Part shown: positions 1 through 6,690 of the stretch, one piece after another | Layout of the letters: every line of letters begins with the position of its first letter | Position numbering within the stretch: the stretch's first letter is position 1 | DNA from: Terrimesophilobacter sp036833635 | Lineage (GTDB): Bacteria; Actinomycetota; Actinomycetes; Actinomycetales; Microbacteriaceae | Direction of reading: 5' to 3' | Assembly (NCBI GenBank): GCA_036833635.1 | Contig: DAITPJ010000026.1 | Location: forward strand, 1 to 24,371 | DNA: 24,371 bases | Notes under the pieces: model-generated | What the model was told of the DNA's origin: nothing | The model's database searches: none | Seen by the model: the letters and a program-made list of their open reading frames with translations, nothing else | Translations under genes and position numbers: made by a program

Positions 1-4
1 GCCC

Positions 5-101
5 CCTTCCAAAATTCAGGCCTGGGCAGGCACGCTCCGGCGAGTTCCGCGCGACACGCCGGGGTCCGGACGTCCAGGACTGAATTTCGGACGGTGGAAG
101 G
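5..101. repeat. Nested imperfect inverted repeat at the window start
   Basis: Positions 12-25 (AAATTCAGGCCTGG) pair with 74-87 (CCAGGACTGAATTT) with one mismatch. An outer CCTTCC at 5-10 pairs with GGAAGG at 96-101, and an inner CCGGCG at 37-42 pairs with CGCCGG at 57-62. No gene of its own is visible in 1-131. The element could be a terminator for a gene left of the window, a structured leader or a mobile-element remnant. There is no T-run after the stem, so a classical intrinsic terminator is not shown. Confidence 0.5.
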
Positions 102-197
102 CCGAGATCCGAGTGGCACGGGTCCGCGGTCATGCAGCGAGAATGCGGCGGCGGCGTTAGGGCACCGGATGTCCCGGGCACCGGGCAGACTGGTCAC

Positions 198-1895
198 GTG
201 TTCCTCGCCCTGGCTTCGCATCGCGACGGGGTGCTCCTGTCGCCGCTCGACGACGCCGGGGAATCGGCCGGGGAGGCGAGGGTTCTGCGCCGCGCGGAGT
301 TCGCGGCCGAGGTCTCGCGGCTCGAGTTCACCGCAGCCGGCGACCGCCCGCGCTGGGTCTGGGACGACACGACGACCTGGTACCCCCCGCTGCTGGCGGC
401 CGGCGTCCGCGTCGAGCGATGCGTCGACCTGCGGCTCTCGCACGTGATCCTGCGCAACTCGGAGCTCACGGCGGCGACCGCGCTTGCCCGTGCCGACAAG
501 GGCGCCTGGGATGCCCCGCCCCCCGAGGAGCGTGTAGTACGCGAGACCGCGGGCCTCTTCGACATGGACCTTCTCGACCCCGAACCCCCGCGCGAGCCGG
601 CCGACCCGGCCGTCGAGTTCCGGCTGCAGCGGGAGGCGGTCGCGGCATCCGAAGACCCGGCCCGAATCGGCCTGCTGCTCGCAGCGGAGTCGGCCGGCGC
701 ACTCGTCGCGGCCGAGATGCAGTTCGCCGGGCTGCCGTGGCGCTCGGAGCTGCATGACGCCCTGCTGACCGACCTCCTCGGCCCGCGTCCGGCATCCGGG
801 GAGCGGCCCGCGAAGCTCGAGGCCGTGCTGCAACGGGTCCGCGAGGCACTCGACGCGCCCGACCTCAACCCCGACTCGCCCGCGGTGCTCATCAAGGCGC
901 TGCAGCGCGCGGGGCTCATGATCACCTCGACGCGGTCGTGGGACATCAAGAAGTTGAAGCATCCGGTCGTCGAGCCGCTGCTCGAGTACAAGAAGCTCGC
1001 CCGGCTCCTGAGCGCGAACGGCTGGCACTGGCTCGACGCGAACGTGCGTGATGGCCGTTTCCGGCCCGACTACGTCGTGGGAGGGGTCGTGACGGGACGC
1101 TGGGCGAGCAAGGGCGGCGGCGGCGCACTGCAGCTGCCGAAGCAGGTGCGCGGCGCTGTCGTCGCGGACCCAGGCTGGAAGCTCGTCGTCGCGGATGCCT
1201 CCCAGCTCGAGCCGCGCATCCTCGCCGCCCTCTCCGGCGACAACGCGATGGCCGAGGCCGGCCGCGCGAAGGACATGTACGCCGCGATCGTCGCGAGCGG
1301 CGCGGTGAAGACGCGCGACCACGCCAAGGTCGCGATGCTCGGTGCGATGTACGGGGCGACGACGGGGGAGAGCGGCCGGCTCATGCCCGCGCTCACGCGC
1401 GCGTACCCGCGGGCGATCGGGCTCGTGGAGAGCGCGGCGCGTGCCGGTGAGCGGGGCGAGGTCGTGACGACGCGGCTCGGCCGCAGCTCGCCGAGGCCGG
1501 GAGGGAACTGGCGGGAGCTACAGTCCGCCGCCTACGGCGAGGGCTCGACGGATGCCGACGCCAGCAAGGCGAGAGGCCAGGCGCGGTCGTGGGGCCGGTT
1601 CACTCGCAACTTCGTCGTGCAGGGCAGTGCGGCCGAGTGGGCCTTGTGCTGGATGGCGACACTGCGGGGATCACTGCGCGAGCTCGGCGGTTCGGCCTGG
1701 CTCACGGATGCCCCGCACCTCGTGTTCTTCCTGCACGATGAGATCGTCGTCCACTCGCCGGCCGCGATGACGGATGCCGTGGTCGCCGCGATCGAGTCCG
1801 CCGCCGTCGAGGCGGGTCGCCTGCTGTTCGGCGCGACCCCCGTCGAGTTCCCCCTGAGCATCGCCGTCGTGGACTCCTACGCCGACGCGAAGTAG
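198..1895 (+). CDS. Family-A DNA polymerase (bifunctional 3'-5' exonuclease/DNA polymerase type)
   Basis: This is a DNA polymerase I-like protein of about 565 aa that would extend DNA primers, probably in repair. The polymerase half carries motif A (DASQLEPR, D near residue 333), motif B (RDHAKVAMLGAMYG, near 373) and motif C (HDE at about 513-515, within FFLHDEIVVHSP). The conserved block NFVVQGSAAEWA precedes motif C. The N-terminal ~190 residues are where related actinobacterial proteins have a 3'-5' exonuclease domain, but I cannot see a convincing DxE motif there, so proofreading is doubtful. No 5' nuclease domain is present, which explains the short length compared with PolA (~880 aa). 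I chose the GTG at 198 because the protein then begins with a beta-strand-like FLALASHRDG and a weak -10 (CAGACT) lies 6 nt upstream. An ATG at 132 in the same frame would add 22 low-complexity residues. It converges on the padR gene with 16 bp between stops. Confidence 0.88.
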   Translation: MFLALASHRDGVLLSPLDDAGESAGEARVLRRAEFAAEVSRLEFTAAGDRPRWVWDDTTTWYPPLLAAGVRVERCVDLRLSHVILRNSELTAATALARADKGAWDAPPPEERVVRETAGLFDMDLLDPEPPREPADPAVEFRLQREAVAASEDPARIGLLLAAESAGALVAAEMQFAGLPWRSELHDALLTDLLGPRPASGERPAKLEAVLQRVREALDAPDLNPDSPAVLIKALQRAGLMITSTRSWDIKKLKHPVVEPLLEYKKLARLLSANGWHWLDANVRDGRFRPDYVVGGVVTGRWASKGGGGALQLPKQVRGAVVADPGWKLVVADASQLEPRILAALSGDNAMAEAGRAKDMYAAIVASGAVKTRDHAKVAMLGAMYGATTGESGRLMPALTRAYPRAIGLVESAARAGERGEVVTTRLGRSSPRPGGNWRELQSAAYGEGSTDADASKARGQARSWGRFTRNFVVQGSAAEWALCWMATLRGSLRELGGSAWLTDAPHLVFFLHDEIVVHSPAAMTDAVVAAIESAAVEAGRLLFGATPVEFPLSIAVVDSYADAK

Positions 1896-1911
1896 TGGCA
1901 GTCCAATCTTG

Positions 1912-2481
1912 TCACCGGGCGACAGCCTTCGCCGGGCGGCCACGCTTGGGCACCTCCGTGCTGAGCGGCAGGGGAGTGGCGAGCCCGGCGGCGGACGCTC
2001 GCGCGAGGCGCTGCTCCGAGTGGTCGAGCCAGCGCACCTCGGCCTCGGCCTGGAAGACGAGTGAGTCGACGACGAGCAGCCAGGCCAGGTCCTCCGAGGT
2101 CTCGGGGTCGCTCGAGGCGTTCTTGGTCTTGGTGAGGTCCTTCAGGTTGTGCAGCGTCGCTGTGCGTTGAACCTGGATGACCTGGGCGATGTCGACGCCC
2201 GGCAGGGTCACCGCGATCGCGAGCTTGATCGCGAGCTCGTCGCGNNNNNNNNNNNNNNNNNNNNNNNNNNNNNNNNNNNNNNNNNNNNNNNNNNNNNNNN
2301 NNNNNNNNNNNNNNNNNNNNNNNNNNNNNNNNNNNNNNNNNNNNCGCTCGAGCGTGTTGTAGATCTGGCCCACGTTGAGCGGCCAGGTCGAGCCGGTGCG
2401 GCGGTCGAACTCGCTGCGAAGCTGGTAGCCGTAACACGGTCCCTGGTCGAGGATGGCGAGGAGGCTCTGGCGAACGGACAT
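1912..2481 (-). CDS. PadR-family transcriptional regulator, interrupted by an assembly gap
   Basis: The N-terminal 45 residues (MSVRQSLLAILDQGPCYGYQLRSEF... through TWPLNVGQIYNTLE) are the first helices of a PadR winged helix-turn-helix. After the gap, RDELAIKLAIAV and QRTATLHNLKDLTKTK match the dimerising C-terminal helices of PadR proteins. The C-terminus ends in a basic tail (PKRGRPAKAVAR) that may contact DNA. The missing part is recognition helix 3, the wing and the linker. Judging from the family, about 45 residues are missing where the 100 Ns allow only about 33, so the gap length is a placeholder. Both halves are in one frame across 100 Ns, so an intact gene needs a true gap of 3n+1 bases. 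The family represses genes in response to small ligands; the ligand here is unknown. It is divergent from the DUF3145 gene and a palindrome overlaps its likely promoter, suggesting autoregulation. Confidence 0.85.
   Translation of the reverse strand: MSVRQSLLAILDQGPCYGYQLRSEFDRRTGSTWPLNVGQIYNTLEXXXXXXXXXXXXXXXXXXXXXXXXXXXXXXXXXXRDELAIKLAIAVTLPGVDIAQVIQVQRTATLHNLKDLTKTKNASSDPETSEDLAWLLVVDSLVFQAEAEVRWLDHSEQRLARASAAGLATPLPLSTEVPKRGRPAKAVAR
2245..2344. other. Assembly gap (100 N) inside padR
   Basis: Exactly 100 Ns, the usual placeholder for a gap of unknown size. The flanks are not duplicates of each other, unlike the gap at 12397. Reading the PadR protein across it suggests about 130-140 real bases are missing. 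Confidence 0.95.
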
Positions 2482-2517
2482 GACTGGCCCTTCGATAAAG
2501 AATTACCCGGTATGTAT

Positions 2518-2558
2518 CCGCTGAGTATAGCTATACCGAGTATCGAGAACGCAAGCCC
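2518..2558 (-). promoter_or_regulatory. padR promoter with overlapping 12-bp palindrome (candidate PadR operator)
   Basis: A perfect palindrome GTATAGCTATAC sits at 2525-2536, about 44-55 bp upstream of the padR start codon and in an AT-rich island unlike the surrounding DNA. Read on the minus strand, the palindrome contains TATACT-like and TATAGC-like -10 candidates, with a TTGCGT upstream as a weak -35. PadR proteins bind dyad operators near their own promoters, so autorepression is the simple inference. The minus-strand GAAGGG near 2491-2496 is a plausible ribosome binding site. Confidence 0.5.
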
Positions 2559-2582
2559 GCCAGCGTGTCGCGAATCACACAC

Positions 2583-2612
2583 TTGTCATTTGGCAGGTTC
2601 GTCGGTCATAAT
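2583..2612 (+). promoter_or_regulatory. Sigma-70-type promoter for the DUF3145 gene
   Basis: TTGTCA at 2583-2588 and CATAAT at 2607-2612 are separated by 18 bp. This is the best -35/-10 pair in the window. It lies about 75 bp upstream of the GTG at 2688, leaving a leader of roughly 69 nt with no clear secondary structure. It diverges from the padR promoter, so the two could be co-controlled. Confidence 0.55.
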
Positions 2613-2687
2613 TCAAGGGAAACTTCATACGTTACGTTTCCAGCCGCAGGTCGATGGGGAAGTCGCACCTGACGGAATGGAGAAATC

Positions 2688-3191
2688 GTGACTGCTGCAC
2701 CAGCGCGCGGAGTGCTGTTCGTCCACTCCTCGCCCAAGGCCCTGTGCCCCCACGTCGAGTGGGCGGCCGGTGGCGCGCTCGATCGCGCCGTCAACTTCAA
2801 CTGGGACGTCCAGCCCGTGCTCAAGGGCGCCATGCGCGCCGAGTACTACTGGGAGGGCACCCAGGGCACCGGAGCGCGCCTCGCCTCCGCCCTGCGCGGC
2901 TGGGAGCACCTGCGCTTCGAGGTGACCGAGGATCCGACCCCCGGAAGTGACGGCGGCCGCTGGCTGCACACGCCCGACCTCGGCATCTTCTACGCCCAGA
3001 CTGACACGGCCGGCAACATCGTCATCCCCGAGGATCGCGTGCGCTACGCCATGGAGGTCGCAGGGTCCGACGCCTTCGAACTGCACCGCGAACTCCGGCT
3101 TGCCCTCGGCCAGGCCTGGGACGACGAGCTCGAGGTCTTCCGCCACGCGAGCGACACGAACCAGGTCGTGTGGCTGCACAAAGTGGGCTAA
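2688..3191 (+). CDS. DUF3145 family protein
   Basis: This is a 167-aa protein starting with GTG, preceded by GGAATGGAGAAATC. The sequence ARGVLFVHSSPKALCPHVEWA, the block NFNWDVQPVLKGAMRAEYYWEG and the ending DTNQVVWLHKVG are what I recognise as the DUF3145 family of actinobacteria. Length matches the family (about 165-175 aa). There is no signal peptide or membrane segment, so it is probably cytosolic. Function is unknown. From memory it is often found near the FAS-II ketosynthase gene in this family of bacteria, so the intervening gene at 3303-3899 may be an insertion. It stands alone on its strand and converges on that gene. Confidence 0.85.
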   Translation: MTAAPARGVLFVHSSPKALCPHVEWAAGGALDRAVNFNWDVQPVLKGAMRAEYYWEGTQGTGARLASALRGWEHLRFEVTEDPTPGSDGGRWLHTPDLGIFYAQTDTAGNIVIPEDRVRYAMEVAGSDAFELHRELRLALGQAWDDELEVFRHASDTNQVVWLHKVG

Positions 3192-3230
3192 TGCGCCGCC
3201 GCCCTCGGCTATGCCGCGAATGATGGCCGA

Positions 3231-3286
3231 TCGGACGGATGATGGCACCGCGGCGGCCACGTTCGTCCGAGTGAGCATCATTGAGG
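3231..3286. repeat. Hairpin-forming intergenic repeat, copy A
   Basis: TCGGACG at 3231-3237 pairs with CGTCCGA at 3264-3270; the stem extends inward to about 11 bp with G-U pairs and a GC-rich loop. The following CGTTCGTCCGAGTGAGCATCA block (from 3260) is nearly the same as in copy B at 3952-4006, in the same orientation. It lies between the convergent DUF3145 and dihydrofolate-reductase-like genes, where it could also end transcription. The rest of 3192-3302 shows nothing else. Confidence 0.55.
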
Positions 3287-3302
3287 GCGGAGTAATGGGC
3301 GT

Positions 3303-3899
3303 TCAACCGGATGCCGCGTCGCCTTTGTCCCGCGTTCGATAGGCGAGGTGCACGAACCCGCTCGCGAAGCGGCGCATGTCAACGAGGTCGAGCTCCTGGG
3401 TGATGCCGTCCGGCAGCGCGCGCTTTCCACCTCCGACAAGGATGGGCACGAGCAGCAGGTGCACGTCATCGACGAGCCCCGCGCGCAGGGCGAGCCCGGC
3501 GAGTTCCGCACCACCGATCGAGAGGTCGGCATCCGGCTGAGCCGTGGACATCTCGGACTTCCAGCGGCGGATGAGCTCGGGGTCGAAGTCCCGCTCAATG
3601 CTGGTGCGCTCACTCGAGACCGACTCGAGGCTCCGCGAGAACACGACTTTGTCGGCCTCTCGCCAGGTGCGCCCGTACTCGAGCACGTAGTCCGGTCCGC
3701 CGGCAACATTGTCCGGGTCCTCCCAGAACACCATCGTCTCGTACATCCGCCGACCGAGGAGGTGGCGCCCGACCGTGCGATCCAGCTCGTTGGCGAAGCG
3801 GTGCACCTCTTCGTCCGGCATGGCCCAGTCGAACGACCCCGCAGCATCCTCGATGTAGCCGTCGAGCGAGGCGATCGCGGTGTAGCTCAGTCGCGCCAT
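3303..3899 (-). CDS. Dihydrofolate reductase family / RibD C-terminal domain protein
   Basis: This 198-aa protein consists of a single RibD_C/DHFR-like fold. The start MARLSYTAIASLDGYIED is the typical first strand and 'SLDGYI' turn, followed by GRHLLGRRMYETM near residue 44 and the end motif LVPILVGGGKRALPDG. These positions correspond to NADPH-binding elements in reductases of this superfamily. The true substrate of such stand-alone proteins is generally unknown, so folate reduction should not be assumed. An ATG at 3899 is preceded on its strand by GGAG at a good distance. The gene is single, with copies of a hairpin repeat on both sides (3231 and 3952), and sits between DUF3145 and fabF, genes I expect to be neighbours. 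Local acquisition is therefore possible, though its GC content is like the surroundings. Confidence 0.82.
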   Translation of the reverse strand: MARLSYTAIASLDGYIEDAAGSFDWAMPDEEVHRFANELDRTVGRHLLGRRMYETMVFWEDPDNVAGGPDYVLEYGRTWREADKVVFSRSLESVSSERTSIERDFDPELIRRWKSEMSTAQPDADLSIGGAELAGLALRAGLVDDVHLLLVPILVGGGKRALPDGITQELDLVDMRRFASGFVHLAYRTRDKGDAASG

Positions 3900-3951
3900 C
3901 GGGAAGCTCCGATCTCGCTGTGGGCCCGTATCGGCACCCGAGTGATACCCG

Positions 3952-4006
3952 TTCGGACGAATGAGGCCGCTGCGGCGCCAACGTTCGTCCGAATGACCAT
4001 CAATCG
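3952..4006. repeat. Hairpin-forming intergenic repeat, copy B
   Basis: TTCGGACGAA at 3952-3961 and TTCGTCCGAA at 3984-3993 form a perfect 10-bp stem, extendable to about 14 bp with G-U pairs. The interior holds GCCGC-T-GCGGC. It is a diverged direct copy of the element at 3231 (about 19 of 22 positions agree over the right arm and flank). It lies downstream of the fabF stop and 52-107 bp upstream of the reductase-like gene start, so it could be a terminator, an operator or a repetitive extragenic palindrome. Nothing else is recognisable in 3900-4066. Confidence 0.6.
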
Positions 4007-4066
4007 AGGATGCGGGGGCCCGCGCCTGCTGTCAAGCGCCGCTGGCATCGAACTGTGCGCCCTGCG

Positions 4067-5305
4067 CTACACGCTCCGGAACGCCACGACCGCGTTGTGG
4101 CCACCGAACCCGAACGAGTTGCTGATGGCGAGCTGCGGCCCGTCGCCGAGCGGCCGAGGCGCGGTCACGACGTCGAGCGGGATGGCCGGGTCCTGGTCGT
4201 CGAGATTGATCGTGGGTGGCGCCATCCGCTCGTGCACCGCGAGGATCGTGAAGATCGCCTCGAGGGCGCCCGTGCCGCCGAGCAGGTGGCCGGTCGCGGC
4301 CTTCGTCGCGGAGACCGGGATGTCGTGCAGCCGATCGCCGAAAATGCGCAGGAGCGCGTGGTACTCGGCGATGTCGCCGACCGGCGTGCTCGTCGCGTGG
4401 GCGTTGATGTGGGTGACATCCTCGATCGAACCCCCGGCGTGCTCGACCGCGATGCGCATCGCACGGGCGGCGGCATTGCCATCGGGGTCGGGCGCCGTGA
4501 TGTGGTACGCGTCGCTCGTGACCGACCCGCCCGCGAGTTCGGCGTAGATCCGGGCGCCGCGGGCGAGCGCGTGCTCCTCGGTCTCGAGCACGATCGCGCC
4601 CGCGCCCTCGCCGAGCACGAAGCCGTCGCGGTTGAGATCGTAGGGGCGCGAGGCGGCTGCGGGGTCGTCGTTGCGCTTGGAGAGCGCCTGCATGGCGGCG
4701 AAGGCCGCGATCGGCAGCGGATGGATGGCGGCCTCCGAGCCGCCGGCGATGATGACGTCGGCGAGCCCGGCCTGCAGGTGGTCGTAGGCGTTCGTGATCG
4801 ACTCGGTTCCGGATGCGCAGGCTGAGACGACAGTGCGGGCGCCGCCGCGTGCGGCGAGGTCCATGCTGATCGCCGCGGCAGGACCGTTCGGCATGAGCAT
4901 GGGCACCGTCATGGGAAGAACGCGGCGCGGCCCGCGCTCGCGCAGGGCCTCCCAGGCGTCGACGAGGGTCCAGATGCCGCCGATTCCCGTCGCGTAGTCG
5001 ACGGCGATGCGCAGCGGGTCGACGTCGGGGGAACCGGCATCCGCCCAGGCCTCGCGCGCCGAGATGAGCGCGTGCTGGCTCGACGGGTCGAGCCGCTTCG
5101 TCTCGACACGCTCGAGCACGTCACCCGGCTTCACCTTCGCCTGCGCGGCGAAGGTCACCGGGAGTTCGTACTTCTCGACCCAGTCCGCCTCGATCGTGCT
5201 CACGCCGGACTCGCCGGCGAGGAGGGCGTTCCAGGAGTCGCGCGCGTTCCCGCCGAGCGGGGAGCTCGCGCCGATCCCCGTGACGACAATCTTCTTGGGT
5301 GACAT
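4067..5305 (-). CDS. fabF: Beta-ketoacyl-ACP synthase II
   Basis: This 412-aa thiolase-fold condensing enzyme elongates acyl-ACP with malonyl-ACP in FAS-II. The catalytic Cys163 (VVSACASGTE), His303 (NAHATSTPVGD) and His340 (KAATGHLLGGTGALEA) are all visible. The C-terminus NSFGFGGHNAVVAFRS is typical. Length is normal (about 412). I chose the ATG at 5305 over the GTG immediately before it (5308), because AGAGAG sits at ribosome-binding distance and MSPKKIVVTGIG is the usual start. It is the last gene of the aceE-fasR-fabD-fabH-acpP-fabF block. A 94-bp gap with a strong hairpin separates it from acpP, so its expression is probably lower than that of acpP. Confidence 0.96.
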   Translation of the reverse strand: MSPKKIVVTGIGASSPLGGNARDSWNALLAGESGVSTIEADWVEKYELPVTFAAQAKVKPGDVLERVETKRLDPSSQHALISAREAWADAGSPDVDPLRIAVDYATGIGGIWTLVDAWEALRERGPRRVLPMTVPMLMPNGPAAAISMDLAARGGARTVVSACASGTESITNAYDHLQAGLADVIIAGGSEAAIHPLPIAAFAAMQALSKRNDDPAAASRPYDLNRDGFVLGEGAGAIVLETEEHALARGARIYAELAGGSVTSDAYHITAPDPDGNAAARAMRIAVEHAGGSIEDVTHINAHATSTPVGDIAEYHALLRIFGDRLHDIPVSATKAATGHLLGGTGALEAIFTILAVHERMAPPTINLDDQDPAIPLDVVTAPRPLGDGPQLAISNSFGFGGHNAVVAFRSV

Positions 5306-5348
5306 CACGTCATCTCTCTATCGATCACACAGTGTTCTGACTGCACAG

Positions 5349-5392
5349 CACGTGCGCGGCCGGTCCGAGCGACTCGGGCGGCCGCGCACGTG
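5349..5392 (-). terminator. Strong hairpin between acpP and fabF (attenuator or RNA-stabilising stem)
   Basis: A perfect 13-bp stem, CACGTGCGCGGCC (5349-5361) with GGCCGCGCACGTG (5380-5392), encloses a second stem of about 7 bp (GTCCGAG/CTCGGGC) with a CGA loop. It begins 7 nt after the acpP stop codon on the minus strand and has no U-run on the fabF side. A partial terminator or a 3' stabiliser of acpP mRNA fits best, because fabF continues in the same direction 44 nt later. Confidence 0.6.
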
Positions 5393-5399
5393 GAGAAAA

Positions 5400-5648
5400 C
5401 TAGTTCTGGGCGCTCACGATGAAGGCCACGGCGTCGCCGACGGTCTTCAGCTTCTTGACCTCGTCATCCGGGATCTTGACGTCGAACTTCTCCTCGGCGT
5501 TGACGACAATGGTCATCATCGAGATCGAGTCGATGTCGAGATCGTCGGTGAACGACTTGTCCAGCTCGACCGTGTCAGTCGCGATGCCGGTTTCGTCGTT
5601 GATGAGCTCGGCGAGGCCGGCCAGAACTTCTTCGGTGGACAATGCCAT
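5400..5648 (-). CDS. acpP: Acyl carrier protein
   Basis: This 82-aa acidic helical protein carries growing acyl chains on a phosphopantetheine arm. The attachment Ser41 lies in DLDIDSISMMTIV; the family consensus is DSL, so DSI is a conservative variant. The stretch NAEEKFDVKIPDDEVKKLKTVGDAV (helix III-IV) is typical. The ATG at 5648 has a good GGAG site (minus strand AAGGAGAAACAACA) and gives the normal length; longer upstream reading runs into fabH. It sits 37 bp downstream of fabH. Confidence 0.96.
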   Translation of the reverse strand: MALSTEEVLAGLAELINDETGIATDTVELDKSFTDDLDIDSISMMTIVVNAEEKFDVKIPDDEVKKLKTVGDAVAFIVSAQN

Positions 5649-5685
5649 TGTTGTTTCTCCTTGGGGTATGTGACCGGGGACAAGT

Positions 5686-6690
5686 TTAGGGCAGGACGAC
5701 GACCTGCGCCCCATACACGAGCCCGGCCCCGAATCCGATCTGCAGGGCGAGGCCGCCACTGAGTTCCGGATGCTCCTTGAGCAGCCGGTGGGTTGCGAGC
5801 GGGATCGAGGCGGCCGAGGTGTTGCCTGTCGTTTCGATGTCGCGCGCGATGACGACGCTCTCGGGCAGCTTGAGCTGCTTGGCGAACTCGTCGATGATGC
5901 GCATGTTGGCCTGGTGGGGGATGAAGGCGGCGAGGTCGGCGGCCGTGATGCCGGCATCCTCGAGGGCCTTCTTGGCTACCTTGGCCATGTCCCAGACCGC
6001 CCAGCGAAAGACCGTCTGGCCTTCCTGCCGCAACGTGGGCCAGTTCGCGTCGCCCTCGCGGTAGTCGATGAGCGTCGCGTTCATGCCGACGGCGGAGGCT
6101 TTCGACCCATCCGAGCCCCACACCGCGGGGGAGATCCCCGGGAAGTCGCTCGGGCCGACGACGACCGCGCCGGCGCCGTCGCCGAGCAGGAAGGAGATCG
6201 AGCGGTCTGCCGGGTCGACGACGTCGGAGAGCTTCTCGGCGCCGATCACGAGGGCGTAGTGCGCAGCGCCCGTGCGGATGAGCGCATCTGCCTGCGTGAG
6301 CGCGTAGGAATAGCCGGCGCACGCCGCGTTCGCGTCGTAGGCCGCGGCCGGGTTCGCCCCGACCCGATCGGCGACGACGGCCGCCATCGACGGGGTCTGC
6401 TGCACGTTGCTGATCGTCGCGATGATGACGAGGTCGATGTCGGCCGGGTCGACGCCGGAGGCCCCGATGGCCTCCTTCGCCGCCTCGGTCGCGAGGTCGA
6501 CAGCCAGGATGCCTACCGAGGCGCGCGTCCGGGTCACGATGCCGGTGCGCTGCTGGATCCACTCGTCGCTCGAGTCGATGGGACCGATGAGGTCGTCGTT
6601 CGGCACGACCCGGTCGCCGCGCGCGGCGCCGAAACCGTAGAGGCGCGTGTACTTCGCGCCGGTGGCCTGCTTGAGGGTGGGGGTTGTCAT
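5686..6690 (-). CDS. fabH: Beta-ketoacyl-ACP synthase III
   Basis: This 334-aa enzyme starts FAS-II by condensing an acyl-CoA primer with malonyl-ACP. The catalytic triad is visible: Cys124 (DANAACAGYSYAL), His259 (FIPHQANMRI) and Asn290 (TGNTSAASIPLA). The C-terminus LQIGFGAGLVYGAQVVVLP is typical. In actinobacteria making branched-chain lipids, FabH commonly uses branched CoA primers, which is likely but not shown here. Its ATG overlaps the fabD stop by 4 bp (ATGA), indicating translational coupling. Acyl carrier protein follows 37 bp downstream. Confidence 0.95.
   Translation of the reverse strand: MTTPTLKQATGAKYTRLYGFGAARGDRVVPNDDLIGPIDSSDEWIQQRTGIVTRTRASVGILAVDLATEAAKEAIGASGVDPADIDLVIIATISNVQQTPSMAAVVADRVGANPAAAYDANAACAGYSYALTQADALIRTGAAHYALVIGAEKLSDVVDPADRSISFLLGDGAGAVVVGPSDFPGISPAVWGSDGSKASAVGMNATLIDYREGDANWPTLRQEGQTVFRWAVWDMAKVAKKALEDAGITAADLAAFIPHQANMRIIDEFAKQLKLPESVVIARDIETTGNTSAASIPLATHRLLKEHPELSGGLALQIGFGAGLVYGAQVVVLP

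Noticed and set aside
3231..4006. Integron attC-like sites around the reductase gene
   Set aside because: The characteristic RYYYAAC/GTTRRRY core pairs are not present and no integrase is seen.
3348..4825. Plus-strand open frames of 399 and 271 codons
   Set aside because: They run antisense through the reductase-like gene and fabF and across the intergenic repeat. No family pattern is visible.
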